This document shows positions 25,768 to 34,385 of a stretch of DNA of 64,000 nucleotides, in pieces. A program made the position numbers and the translations under genes. Origin of the DNA: Amycolatopsis mediterranei (GTDB taxonomy: Bacteria > Actinomycetota > Actinomycetes > Mycobacteriales > Pseudonocardiaceae); contig NZ_CP100416.1 in NCBI RefSeq assembly GCF_026017845.1, forward strand, positions 1,237,833 through 1,301,832, read 5' to 3'. Within the stretch, counting starts at the first letter, position 1, and each line of letters opens with the position of its first letter. The notes beneath the pieces are model-generated. The model made no database searches. It was not told the DNA's origin and was given only the letters and a program-made list of their open reading frames with translations.

Positions 25768-28700
25768 ATGACCCCCGACCGGCCGCGAAAGGCGACGAAA
25801 CCACCCATGGGAAACCTCGCGAGCTCGCGCCCTCGCCTCCCCGCCTGGAAGGCGAAGGCGGGCGGCATCGCCGCGACCGTGGTCCAGCTGGCCGCGGTGT
25901 TCTCCGTGATCCTGCTCTTCACCGGCGGCCCGCACGGCCGCGTGCTCAACGGCATCGACATGGCCTTCTCCGGCTTGAGCGTGCCGACCAGCGAGAGCCT
26001 GATCATGGTGCTGCTGCTGGTGGTGCTCGGAGCCGCCCTGCGCCGCCGCAAGAAGGCCGCGCTGTACACCCTGGTGCTGTTCCAGGTCGGCGGGCTGCTG
26101 CTCACGCTGGCCCTCCAGGCGACCCTGCTCTGGTCACCCGACGTGCTGACCCTCGGCCCGAAGCAGGTCCGGCACATCCCCGCGCAGCTGTGGGTGCTGA
26201 CCATCGCCGACGCCGTCTCGGTCGGGCTGATCGTGCTCCTGCTCGCGCTGCGCCCGGCGTTCCCGGCCCGCCTCGCGCCGAGCGCCTGGCGCGACGGCCT
26301 GAGCATGCTGTTCGGCGGCATCGCCGTGGTCATCCTGGTCGGGTGGGGCCTGACCGAGGCGTTCCCCGGCCACCTCGGCGACACGTGGGAGCGCTTCGCC
26401 TGGGTCGTCAACCACGCCACGGGCGAGAACCTGCAGCTGCGCCGGATCGGCGTGGGCGAAGGGCCCGGCTGGCTGGACCTGTTCCTCGACCTCAGCGCGA
26501 CGGCGGTCGCCACCGCGGCGCTGTACCTGCTCTTCCGCGGCGTGCGCAGCCGCGCCCTGCGGACCGACGAGGACGAGCTCCGCCTGCGCCGGCTGCTCGC
26601 CGAACACGGCGAGGACGACTCCCTCGGCTACTTCGCCACCCGGCGCGACAAGAGCGTCGTCTTCGCGCCGAACGGCCGCGCGGCGGTGACCTACCGCGTC
26701 CTCGGCGGCACGAGCGTCGCCAGCGCCGACCCGGTCGGCGACCCGGAGGCGTGGCCCGACGCGGTCCGGGCGTGGCTCGACGAGACGCGCACGTACGGCT
26801 GGACCCCGGGCGTGCTCGGGGCGAGCGAACGCGGCGCGAAGGCGTACACCGGGGCGGGTCTGCGTGCCCTGGAAATCGGCGACGAAGCGGTGCTCGACGT
26901 CCGCGAGTTCAGCCTGGCCGGCCCGGAGCGGCGCTCGGTGCGCCAGGCCGTCAAGCGCATCGAGCGGGCCGGCTACACCTCGCGGGTCCGCCGCCACGGC
27001 GAGATCCCCGAGGCCGAGATGACCGAGCTGCTCGCCCGGGCGCAGGCCTGGCGCGGCGCCGAGACCGAACGCGGGTTCTCGATGGCGCTGGGCCGGCTCG
27101 GCGACGCCAGCGACGGCCGCAGCGTGATGGTCGAGGCCTACGACGCCCACGGCGAGCTGCGCGGGCTGCTGTCGTTCGTCCCGTGGGGGCGCCGCGGGCT
27201 TTCGCTGGACCTCATGCGCCGCGACCGCGACGCCGAGAACGGCCTCAACGAGTACATGATCGCCGAGACGGTCGCGGCCGCGCAGGTCCTCGGCGCGCAG
27301 CGGATCTCGCTCAACTTCGCGATGTTCCGCGCGGTGTTCTCCGAGGGCGAGCGGATCGGCGCCGGCCCGGTGCTGCGGGCCTGGCGTGGCATCCTCAGCG
27401 TGTTTTCGCGGTTCTTCCAGCTGGAGTCGCTGTACCGGTCCAACGCCAAGTACGGGCCGGACTGGGAGCCGCGGTTCCTCTGCTACTCCTCGGCCCGGCG
27501 GCTGCCGCGGGTCGGCATCGTCGCGGGCGCGCTCGAAGGGTTCGTCCCGACCGGACGGGCGCGGTCGCTGCGGCTGGAGACGGTCAGCGAGGACTTCGTC
27601 GCGCGCGTCAAGGAGATCGAGGAGTCGGCGGCGGCACCGGCGCCGAAGGCCTGGCGGCGGCCCGAACAGGTCCGCGTCCGCATCGCCAAGCTCGACAAGC
27701 TGCGCGAGGCCGGCATCGACCCGTACCCGGTCGGTTTCCGCCGCGACGACCACATCGGGGACGTCGTGGCGAAGTACGGCGACCTGGCGCCGGACACCAC
27801 CACCGGGCACCGGGTCCGGATCGCCGGGCGGGTGCTGAACCTGCGCATCCTCGGCGGCCTGTGCTTCGCCCGCGTCAAGGACTTCAGCGGCGAGATCCAG
27901 CTGATGCTGGAGGCCGGCGAGCTGGACCTGACCCGCTGGCGGACCGGCGTCGACCTCGGCGACCACGTCGGCGTCAGCGGCCAGGTCGTGACGTCGAAGC
28001 GCGGCGAGCTTTCGGTGCTCGTCGACGAGTGGACGGTCACCGCGAAGTGCCTGCACCCGCTGCCCGACAAGCGAAAGGGCCTCACCGACCCGGAGACGCG
28101 GGTCCGGCAGCGCTACCTCGACCTGGCGGTCAACCCGGACTCGACGAACATGCTGCGGCTGCGGTCCACCGTGGTCCGCGCGGTGCGCGACCGGCTGCAC
28201 CACGCCGACTACCTCGAGGTCGAGACGCCGATGCTGCAGACGGTGCACGGCGGCGCCAACGCCCGGCCGTTCGTCACCCACATCAACGCCTACGACATGC
28301 GGATGTACCTGCGGATCGCGCCCGAGCTGTACCTGAAGCGGCTGTGCGTGGCCGGCGTCGAGCGGGTCTTCGAGCTCAACCGCAACTTCCGCAACGAAGG
28401 CGTCGACGCGACGCACAACCCCGAGTTCACGATGCTCGAGGCGTACCAGGCGTACGCGGACTACGACACGATGCGGACGCTGACCCGCGAACTGGTCCAG
28501 CACGCGGCCGAAGCGGCGTACGGGGCTCAGGTCGTCCGGCGGCCCGACGCCGACGGGAAGGTCGTCGAGTACGACATCTCCGGCGACTGGCCGGTCGTGC
28601 CGGTCCACGAAGCCGTCTCGGCGAGGTTCGGCGAGGAGATCGACCCGGGGACGCCGGTGGCCGAGCTGCGCCGCCTGTGCGTGGCCGCCGGGGTGCCGGT

Positions 28701-29130
28701 GGGGGAGGACCCGAGCCACGGCGACCTCGTGCTCAAGGCGTTCGAGCACCTCGTCGAGGGCGCGACCGTGCTGCCGACGTTCTACACCGACTACCCGACC
28801 GACGTCTCGCCGCTGACCCGCCAGCACCGGGTGGACCCGCGGCTGGCCGAACGCTGGGACCTCATCGCGTTCGGGTCGGAGGTCGGCACGGCCTACACCG
28901 AGCTGACCGACCCGATCGAGCAGCGGCGGCGGCTGGAAGGGCAGTCGCTGCGCGCGGCCAGCGGTGACGTCGAGGCGATGGAGCTGGACGAAGACTTCTT
29001 GCTCGCCTTGGAGCACGGGATGCCGCCGACCGGCGGGCTCGGCCTGGGCGTCGACCGGCTGCTCATGATGCTCACCGGTGCCTCCATCCGCCAGACGGTC
29101 CTGTTCCCCTTCGTCCGACCGCAGGCATAA
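25768..29130 (+). CDS. lysX: Bifunctional lysylphosphatidylglycerol synthase / lysyl-tRNA synthetase LysX
   Basis: A 1120-residue fusion. Residues 25-260 hold about six transmembrane helices. Residues about 270-600 form the DUF2156 aminoacyl-transferase domain (GYFATRRDKSVVFAPNGRAA; LSFVPWGRRGLSLDLMRRD). Residues about 630-1120 are a class II LysRS with an OB fold, motif 2 (ELNRNFRNEGVDATHNPEF) and motif 3 (GLGLGVDRLLMML). It charges tRNA with lysine and moves lysine to phosphatidylglycerol, giving resistance to cationic peptides. ATG 25768 is chosen (MTPDRPRKATK); ATG 25807 is possible. Slightly shorter than the mycobacterial protein. Confidence 0.95.
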   Translation: MTPDRPRKATKPPMGNLASSRPRLPAWKAKAGGIAATVVQLAAVFSVILLFTGGPHGRVLNGIDMAFSGLSVPTSESLIMVLLLVVLGAALRRRKKAALYTLVLFQVGGLLLTLALQATLLWSPDVLTLGPKQVRHIPAQLWVLTIADAVSVGLIVLLLALRPAFPARLAPSAWRDGLSMLFGGIAVVILVGWGLTEAFPGHLGDTWERFAWVVNHATGENLQLRRIGVGEGPGWLDLFLDLSATAVATAALYLLFRGVRSRALRTDEDELRLRRLLAEHGEDDSLGYFATRRDKSVVFAPNGRAAVTYRVLGGTSVASADPVGDPEAWPDAVRAWLDETRTYGWTPGVLGASERGAKAYTGAGLRALEIGDEAVLDVREFSLAGPERRSVRQAVKRIERAGYTSRVRRHGEIPEAEMTELLARAQAWRGAETERGFSMALGRLGDASDGRSVMVEAYDAHGELRGLLSFVPWGRRGLSLDLMRRDRDAENGLNEYMIAETVAAAQVLGAQRISLNFAMFRAVFSEGERIGAGPVLRAWRGILSVFSRFFQLESLYRSNAKYGPDWEPRFLCYSSARRLPRVGIVAGALEGFVPTGRARSLRLETVSEDFVARVKEIEESAAAPAPKAWRRPEQVRVRIAKLDKLREAGIDPYPVGFRRDDHIGDVVAKYGDLAPDTTTGHRVRIAGRVLNLRILGGLCFARVKDFSGEIQLMLEAGELDLTRWRTGVDLGDHVGVSGQVVTSKRGELSVLVDEWTVTAKCLHPLPDKRKGLTDPETRVRQRYLDLAVNPDSTNMLRLRSTVVRAVRDRLHHADYLEVETPMLQTVHGGANARPFVTHINAYDMRMYLRIAPELYLKRLCVAGVERVFELNRNFRNEGVDATHNPEFTMLEAYQAYADYDTMRTLTRELVQHAAEAAYGAQVVRRPDADGKVVEYDISGDWPVVPVHEAVSARFGEEIDPGTPVAELRRLCVAAGVPVGEDPSHGDLVLKAFEHLVEGATVLPTFYTDYPTDVSPLTRQHRVDPRLAERWDLIAFGSEVGTAYTELTDPIEQRRRLEGQSLRAASGDVEAMELDEDFLLALEHGMPPTGGLGLGVDRLLMMLTGASIRQTVLFPFVRPQA

Positions 29131-29193
29131 CGAGTCGGTGGACCTGGTCACGGCGACGGGCCGTGGCGCGGCCGGTCGCTTACGCTCTGCCTC

Positions 29194-29760
29194 GTGCGCA
29201 CGGCTCGGATCGCCTCGGCCCTCCTGATGGGGGTGGCCGTCCTGGCGTATTCGGGCTGGCTGCTGGAATTCTTCCTGCCCACCGGCGTCTCCCCGGTGCG
29301 GGACCCGGCCGAGGCGCTGCTGACCGGGCCGCCCGTGTTCCGGGTCCTGCTCGCCGTGTCCGGGGTCGCGTTCCTGCTCGCCGGGCCCCCGCTGCACCGG
29401 CTCGGGCCGGTCCAGTGGTCCGCGCGGCTCAGTTCGATCTCGGTGAGCGCGTTCGGCGCGCTCGCGCTGCTGCAGGCCCTTTACCCCGAGCGCAGCGACC
29501 TGCTGTCGGCGCTGCTCAGCGTCGTCCTGGTGGCCGGGGTGATCAGCCTGATCCTGTGGTGGCCGCCGGGCTGGCGCGCGCTCGCGGTCGTGGGCCTGGT
29601 GCTGGTGCTGGCGACCTGGCTGGCCGTCGTGCTCGCTCGGCAGCTGGACGCCTACGAAGGCGTTTTCACGCGGGCGCAGCTGGTGGTCCGCGCGGCCCTG
29701 TACGCCATCGGCGGCACGTACGCTTTCGTCAAGCCGGCGCCGCGGCACGCGCATCGATAG
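29194..29760 (+). CDS. Small polytopic membrane protein (DUF998-like)
   Basis: A 188-residue hydrophobic protein with five to six predicted transmembrane helices. The first is at about residues 8-30 (ALLMGVAVLAYSGWLLEFFL). A short charged loop carries LQALYPERSDLL. Its pattern resembles DUF998 proteins, whose role is unknown. GTG 29194 lies 63 bases after lysX, so it may be read from the same transcript. Function is not assigned. Confidence 0.65.
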   Translation: MRTARIASALLMGVAVLAYSGWLLEFFLPTGVSPVRDPAEALLTGPPVFRVLLAVSGVAFLLAGPPLHRLGPVQWSARLSSISVSAFGALALLQALYPERSDLLSALLSVVLVAGVISLILWWPPGWRALAVVGLVLVLATWLAVVLARQLDAYEGVFTRAQLVVRAALYAIGGTYAFVKPAPRHAHR

Positions 29761-29833
29761 CCGGTTTCCCGCCGGAAATGTCGGTGGTGGGTGGCACGAT
29801 CGCCCGTAAGCATCTCTTGGCGGAAGGATCGAC

Positions 29834-30424
29834 ATGGCGGGAAACGTGCGCCCGGTGGCCGACGAGCGTGACGGGCTGCTGAGCTTCCTGGAGCAGCAGC
29901 GGTACGTGCTCAGGTTGGCGGCCCACGGGCTGACCGACGAACAGGCGAGACTGACCTCGACGAAGAGCGCACTGTCGGTGGGCGGCCTGATCAAGCACGT
30001 CGCGGCGACCGAGTACAGCTGGATGGACACGGTGCTGCAGGTGCCGCAGAAGCCGTTCGGCGAGGCCGTGGCGGAGTGGGAGTCAGCGCACCGCCTGGGC
30101 GAGGACGAGACCCTCGAAGGCGCACTGGCCCGGTACGACGAGGTGGCCGCCCGCACGGCGGAGGTCATCGCGGGCATCGACGACCTGGGCCAGGCGGTCC
30201 CGGTGCCCAAAGGCGTCCCGTGGTTCCCGCCGGACGTCGACGCGTGGTCGGTCCGCTGGGTCCTGCTGCACCTGATCCAGGAGACGGCCCGCCACGCGGG
30301 CCACGCCGACATCATCCGCGAGCACATCGACGGCGGCACGGCCATGCCCCTCATGGCGGCCGCCGAGGGCTGGCCGGAGTCCCCCTGGATCAAGCCCTGG
30401 ACCCCACAGTCCCAACCAGCCTGA
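29834..30424 (+). CDS. DinB/DUF664-family protein
   Basis: A 196-residue four-helix-bundle protein. The conserved His residues are visible: GGLIKHVAATEYSWMD in helix 2 and RWVLLHLIQETARHAGHAD in the last helix, the expected metal triad of DinB/YfiT proteins. Members are mostly uncharacterised; some are thiol-dependent (mycothiol or bacillithiol) S-transferases. ATG 29834 follows GGCGGAAGGA. This is the last gene before the polyketide cluster. Confidence 0.85.
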   Translation: MAGNVRPVADERDGLLSFLEQQRYVLRLAAHGLTDEQARLTSTKSALSVGGLIKHVAATEYSWMDTVLQVPQKPFGEAVAEWESAHRLGEDETLEGALARYDEVAARTAEVIAGIDDLGQAVPVPKGVPWFPPDVDAWSVRWVLLHLIQETARHAGHADIIREHIDGGTAMPLMAAAEGWPESPWIKPWTPQSQPA

Positions 30425-30502
30425 CCCGGCCCCGGCCCCGGCCCCGGGGGGGGGGGGCCCCGCGGCGCCCCCCCCCCCCCCCGACCCCGGTGCACAGGCG
30501 GG
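30425..30502. terminator. G-run/C-run hairpin at the cluster border
   Basis: After three CCGGCC units comes an unbroken run of 12 G (30446-30457), CCCCGCGGCG, then 15 C (30468-30482). The runs can pair into a very stable stem, which would stop transcription from both convergent genes. The G-run could also form a quadruplex. Such homopolymers are hard to sequence, so the exact length is uncertain. Confidence 0.5.
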
Positions 30503-31456
30503 TCACGACGCCCGCGCGACGACCTCTTCGAGCAGCCGGGCCTGGGTCAGCAGCGTTTCGTACTCACAGGCGCGTCCGGCCGGGTCGCCGATCAGGCTCG
30601 CGAAGTGCCGCAGGACGTTGCGGAACTGGTCGTCCGCCGGGAGCGTCCGCTCTTCCCGCACGTCCTGGGACTCCAGGCGCAGCACCGGGCGCGTCGTGGC
30701 CGGCGGGGTGAACGCCCAGTCCAGCGTCAGCCGGCCCTCGCTGCCCCACACCGACATCGCGTTCCGGTAGGTGTGCACGAACCCGAACGAGCACTGGGCC
30801 GCCACCTCCCCGTCGCTCAGCAGCGCGCTGCCGGACACGTCCACCTCGCCGGAGCGCACGAGCACCGCGCCGGCCACCTCGGGGGTGCGGAGGTAGGGCC
30901 AGGATGCCCGGATCGGGTAGCACCCGGTCTCGCGCAGCGAGCCGCCGCCGAGGGCGCCGGAGTACTTGATCCCGGACGGCGCCGTCGGCGGGATGCCGAA
31001 GTCCGCGGTGATCAGGCGGGGCTCGCCGACCACGCCCTTCGTCACCAGCTCCGCCACCTCGGCGTGCTGGGAGTGGTGGGGGAACGCGAAGTTCTCCATC
31101 ACCACCAGCCCGCGCGCGGTCGCGAGCTCGACCAGCCGCGCGGCCGCGGCCGTCCCGATCGTCGCCGTTTTCTCCACCAGCACGTGCTTGCCCGCTTCGA
31201 GGGCCGCCTCCGCCCATTCCTGGTGCAGCGCGATCGGCAGCGGGATGTACACCGCGTCGACGTCCGGCCGCTCCAGCAGCGCCGCGTAGCCGGTCACGGC
31301 CTCGCCGCCGAACCGGGCGGTGAAGGCCGCCGCCTTCGCCGCCGACCGGCTCGCCACCGCGGTGACCCGCAGGCCCGCGGTGGCCATCGCCGGAACCGTC
31401 TTGCGCGCGGCGATGTCGGCGCAGCCCAGGATGCCGAACCTCGGCGCGGTCACCAT
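30503..31456 (-). CDS. Gfo/Idh/MocA-family NDP-sugar 3-ketoreductase
   Basis: A 317-residue oxidoreductase. N-terminal Rossmann motif FGILGCADIAARK, then the family's VLVEKTATIG with the EK-P/A-like catalytic Lys, and a C-terminal alpha/beta domain with GGGSLRETGCYPI. Relatives in antibiotic clusters reduce the 3-keto group of NDP-2,6-dideoxy sugars. ATG 31456 overlaps the P450 stop by 7 bases, so it is the last gene of a four-gene minus operon. The E1-type sugar dehydrase further on supports a deoxysugar role. Confidence 0.82.
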   Translation of the reverse strand: MVTAPRFGILGCADIAARKTVPAMATAGLRVTAVASRSAAKAAAFTARFGGEAVTGYAALLERPDVDAVYIPLPIALHQEWAEAALEAGKHVLVEKTATIGTAAAARLVELATARGLVVMENFAFPHHSQHAEVAELVTKGVVGEPRLITADFGIPPTAPSGIKYSGALGGGSLRETGCYPIRASWPYLRTPEVAGAVLVRSGEVDVSGSALLSDGEVAAQCSFGFVHTYRNAMSVWGSEGRLTLDWAFTPPATTRPVLRLESQDVREERTLPADDQFRNVLRHFASLIGDPAGRACEYETLLTQARLLEEVVARAS

Positions 31457-32661
31457 CGGATCGGCAGCTCGGCCGGGCGGGGGAACGCGGTCGCGAGGTG
31501 CCACGACAGCTCGTCCACCGGGACGCCCAGTGCGAGCGGGATCCGCCGGGCCACCAGGGTTTCCAGCAGCACCCGCAGTTCCAGCCGGGCGAGGGCGGCA
31601 CCGAGGCAGAAGTGGATGCCCGCGCCGAAGGCCAGGTGCGGGTTGTCGGTGCGGTCCAGCCGCAGCTCGTCCGCCGCCGCGAACGCGGATTCGTCGCGGT
31701 TCGCGGAGTTGATCAGCGGGATCACCGGCTCGCCCGCCCGGATCGTCACCCCGCCGAGCTCGACGTCTTCGAGCGCGATCCGCATCGAGCCGAACCCGCC
31801 GGCGACCTGGCTGTAGCGCAGTGCCTCTTCGACGGCGGTGCCGATCAGACCCGGATCGTCCACGATGGACTGGTACCGCGCCGGATCTTCCAGCAGGTGC
31901 ACGAGAAGGTGCGACACCGCGCTGACCGTCGTGTGGTAGCCGGCGATCAGGATCGTCATCGCGAGCGTGCGCAGTTCCCCGTCGTCGAGCGAGTCGCCGT
32001 CCTCCTGGGCCTGCAGCAGCCGGGTCAGCAGGTCCTCGCCCGGCCGGGCGCGCTTGCGCTCGAGCAGCCCGGTGAGGTAGCCCATGAGCGCGCCGGCGGC
32101 CTCGCGCGCCGCGTCGGCGTCCGCGCCCGGTCCGCCGACGGTGAGCACCTTGTCGCCCCACTGCCGGAACTGCGCCTGTTCGGCGGGTTCGACGCCGAGC
32201 AGTTCGCAGATCACCGTGATCGGCAGCGGCAGGGCCAGCGCGGTCACCGCGTCGGCGGTGGTCTGCGCACTGCCGGTCATCGCGTCGACCAGGCCCGCCG
32301 TGATCTCCTCGATCCGCGGCCGCAGCGTGTCGACCCGCCGCTGGGTGAACTCGCGCGAGGCCAGCTTGCGCAACCGGGTGTGGTCCGGCGGGTCCAGGTT
32401 CACCAGCGACCGCGAGCCGCGGTGCACCGGGATCAGCCTCGGCGCGTCCGGCCTGGTCATCGCTTCCTTGCTGAACCGCAGGTCGGTGAGGACGGTCCGG
32501 ACCTCGGCGTGGCGCAGGACGAGCCAGCCTTCGTGGCCGCCGGGCAGCCGGACCCGGGTCACCGCCGCCTCCGCGCGCAGTTTCGCGTACTCGTCGAGCG
32601 CTTCCCCGGGGGTGCGCACGCGGAAGGGGAACGCGGGCAGTGCCGTCACGGCTTCGGTCAT
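31450..32661 (-). CDS. Cytochrome P450
   Basis: A 403-residue actinobacterial P450. The heme loop FGAGIHFCLGAALAR gives Cys352 as iron ligand. The I-helix reads ILIAGYHTTVSA, the ExxR motif is in AVEEALRYSQ, and PPDHTRLRKLASREFTQRR is typical of the B/C region. In the I-helix the usual acidic residue before Thr is His (AGYHTT), which may change proton delivery. It probably hydroxylates or couples the aglycone. It lies 8 bases after the SDR gene. No ferredoxin gene is in the window. Confidence 0.93.
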   Translation of the reverse strand: MTEAVTALPAFPFRVRTPGEALDEYAKLRAEAAVTRVRLPGGHEGWLVLRHAEVRTVLTDLRFSKEAMTRPDAPRLIPVHRGSRSLVNLDPPDHTRLRKLASREFTQRRVDTLRPRIEEITAGLVDAMTGSAQTTADAVTALALPLPITVICELLGVEPAEQAQFRQWGDKVLTVGGPGADADAAREAAGALMGYLTGLLERKRARPGEDLLTRLLQAQEDGDSLDDGELRTLAMTILIAGYHTTVSAVSHLLVHLLEDPARYQSIVDDPGLIGTAVEEALRYSQVAGGFGSMRIALEDVELGGVTIRAGEPVIPLINSANRDESAFAAADELRLDRTDNPHLAFGAGIHFCLGAALARLELRVLLETLVARRIPLALGVPVDELSWHLATAFPRPAELPIRW

Positions 32662-32669
32662 CGGGATCC

Positions 32670-33326
32670 TCACCAATCGATCGGTTCGCGGGAACGGAAG
32701 AAGGTGCCGGTCGGCCCGTCGCCGGGCAGCGTGGCGGCCCAGGCGATGTCGGCGGCCGCGGTCGCGGGGTCCCCGTCGGCCTCGGGCATCATGCGGGTGC
32801 GCACGCGGCCGGGGTTGACCGCGTTCACTAGCACCCCCCGGCCGCGCGCGGAGTTCGCGAGCAGCACGGTCACGGCGTTCAGCGCGGTCTTGGACACCGA
32901 ATAGGCCGGTGCGCCGGTGAACAGGCCGTGGCTGAACGCCCCGGTGCCGCTCGACACCATGACGATCCGGCCCCAGCCGCGGTCGAACATGCCCGGCAGC
33001 ACGGCCTGGGACACGCGCAGCGCGCCGAGCGCGTTGACCGCCAGGGTTTCGGCGACGAGCTCGGGCGGGACGGACTCGGGCGGCGCACCGGCGTCGAGGA
33101 GCACCCCGGCGTTGTTCACCAGGATGTCGACCGGGCCGGCCTGATCGAGCGCGGCGGCCACCGAGCCGGCGTCGGTGACGTCGAGCCGCACGGCCCGGCC
33201 GGTTCCCGCGGCCTCGGCGTCGGCGAGGCGCCGCGCCGACGCGACGACCTCGAAGCCGGCGTCGGCGAGGTGACGGCAGACGGCGAGCCCGATGCCGCGC
33301 CCCGCCCCGGTGACCAGCGCCCTCAC
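32670..33326 (-). CDS. Short-chain dehydrogenase/reductase
   Basis: A 218-residue classical SDR. NADP-binding TGAGRGIGLAV, NNAG in DILVNNAGVLLDAG, Ser in MVSSGTGAFS and the Tyr-x-x-x-Lys pair in AYSVSKTALN. GTG 33326 lies in a GTGA overlap with the stop of the upstream flavin/F420 enzyme gene, so translation is coupled. It ends in SREPIDW, slightly short for the family. Likely substrate is a keto group on the polyketide or sugar; not resolvable from sequence. Confidence 0.88.
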   Translation of the reverse strand: MRALVTGAGRGIGLAVCRHLADAGFEVVASARRLADAEAAGTGRAVRLDVTDAGSVAAALDQAGPVDILVNNAGVLLDAGAPPESVPPELVAETLAVNALGALRVSQAVLPGMFDRGWGRIVMVSSGTGAFSHGLFTGAPAYSVSKTALNAVTVLLANSARGRGVLVNAVNPGRVRTRMMPEADGDPATAAADIAWAATLPGDGPTGTFFRSREPIDW

Positions 33327-34189
33327 GACAGCCCCGCACCGAGCAGACCCGTACCGGACAGGGCCTCGGTGAGCAGGTCGAGCTGGCGGAGCTCGGCCGA
33401 ACACGGGAAGAGCACGAGCTCCTGGCAGCCGGCGTCGGCGTACTCGGCGGCGGTGCGGGCGAGCGCCTCCCGCGTGAGCAGCGTTTCGCCGATGACCCGC
33501 TCGGCGTAGCGGCCCATCCCGCGGTAGCAGCCGCCGAGGTAGGCGCGGGCCAGCGTGCTCCCGTCCGGGCCGAGCGCGAAGTAGGCCAGCGCGACCAGCC
33601 GGGGTTCGTCGGTGCGGCCGGCGTCGGCCCAGGCCTTGCGCAGCCGGGTGAGCCGGTCGGCGTACGGCTCGGCCGAGCCGCTCCCGGAGATCCACCCGTC
33701 CGCGATCGCGGCGGCCCGCCGCACCGCCGCCTCGGAGTGCCCGCCGAGCAGCACCGGCGGGGGCGTCGCGGGGGTGGGGCCGATCTCGCCGTCGCGCCAG
33801 GTCCGGCGCACGGTGGTGATCAGCTCGTCCAGGTTCCGGCCGCGCCGGGTGAACGACGTGCCGGTGACGTCGAAGTCGTCGCGCCGCCCGCCCGCGGCGA
33901 GCCCGAGCTCCAGCCGCCCGCCGGACAGCTCGTGCAGGGTCGCCGCCTGCTTGGCCAGCACGGCCGGGTTGCGGGTCGCGCCGAGCAGCACCGTCGTGGA
34001 CAGGCGGATCCGGCGCGTCGCTCCGGCCGCGACCGCCAGCGTGGTGAGCGGCTCGTGGTTCGGGTAGACGATCCGGTCGAGCACCCCGAGCGTCGAGAAG
34101 CCCCTCGCCTCGGCCGTCACGGCCCAGCCGAGCAGGTCCGCGCCGCGGGTGCCCGGAACCATCGCGGGCAGGCCGACCCCGATCCGCAT
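33323..34189 (-). CDS. LLM-class (F420-dependent type) oxidoreductase
   Basis: A 288-residue TIM-barrel protein of the luciferase-like group. Start MRIGVGLPAMVPGTRGAD, then TLGVLDRIVYPNHEPLTTLA, RIRLSTTVLLGATRNPAVLA, HELSGGRLELGLAAGGRRDD and the late PPVLLGGHSEAAVRRAA are diagnostic. Actinobacterial members usually use coenzyme F420 for hydride transfer, others use FMN with oxygen. ATG 34189 has GGAGA 5 bases upstream. It is the first gene of the minus operon with SDR, P450 and sugar reductase. Confidence 0.85.
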   Translation of the reverse strand: MRIGVGLPAMVPGTRGADLLGWAVTAEARGFSTLGVLDRIVYPNHEPLTTLAVAAGATRRIRLSTTVLLGATRNPAVLAKQAATLHELSGGRLELGLAAGGRRDDFDVTGTSFTRRGRNLDELITTVRRTWRDGEIGPTPATPPPVLLGGHSEAAVRRAAAIADGWISGSGSAEPYADRLTRLRKAWADAGRTDEPRLVALAYFALGPDGSTLARAYLGGCYRGMGRYAERVIGETLLTREALARTAAEYADAGCQELVLFPCSAELRQLDLLTEALSGTGLLGAGLS

Positions 34190-34251
34190 GCCGGTCTCCA
34201 GTCTTCCGGTGGCAGCTTCGCCTCGCATGGTCGGCGCGCGGACTCGAACCT

Positions 34252-34302
34252 CGTTGGGACCCGGCTGGGACTCCCGGCCGGCCGTCGAGCCGGGTCCCAA
34301 CG
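34252..34302. promoter_or_regulatory. Large inverted repeat in divergent region
   Basis: CGTTGGGACCCGGCT (34252-34266) and AGCCGGGTCCCAACG (34288-34302) are a perfect 15-bp inverted repeat around 21 bases that contain another GGGACTCCC. It lies in the 196-base region between the F420-type gene and the phosphatase gene. It could be a regulator site or a leader hairpin. Confidence 0.5.
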
Positions 34303-34352
34303 CGCTTCGACCGGTGGTGACGAGCCTGGGGCCGCGCGCGTGTCCCGCACGT

Positions 34353-34374
34353 GTTCCTGATCCGACCCAGAGGA
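34353..34374 (+). promoter_or_regulatory. Cluster-shared leader motif, copy 1
   Basis: GTTCCTGATCCGACCCAGAG followed by GA, 11 bases before the phosphatase ATG; the end supplies the ribosome site AGAGGAAGAAG. The same 22-base sequence recurs with two differences at 59352 in the glycosyltransferase leader. Confidence 0.5.
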
Positions 34375-34385
34375 AGAAGACCGTT

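Noticed and set aside
26134..30495. 1453-codon open frame on the minus strand
   Set aside because: It is antisense to lysX and the next two genes; its composition (Arg/Pro/Ala/Gly/Val) is that of a GC-rich shadow frame, with no recognisable domain.
34225..34260. tRNA 3'-end-like string on the minus strand (GGTTCGAGTCC followed by CCGACCA)
   Set aside because: The acceptor part is two bases short, the T-stem has a mismatch, and no D-arm, anticodon arm or 5' acceptor strand can be found; the region is better explained by the 15-bp inverted repeat at 34252-34302.
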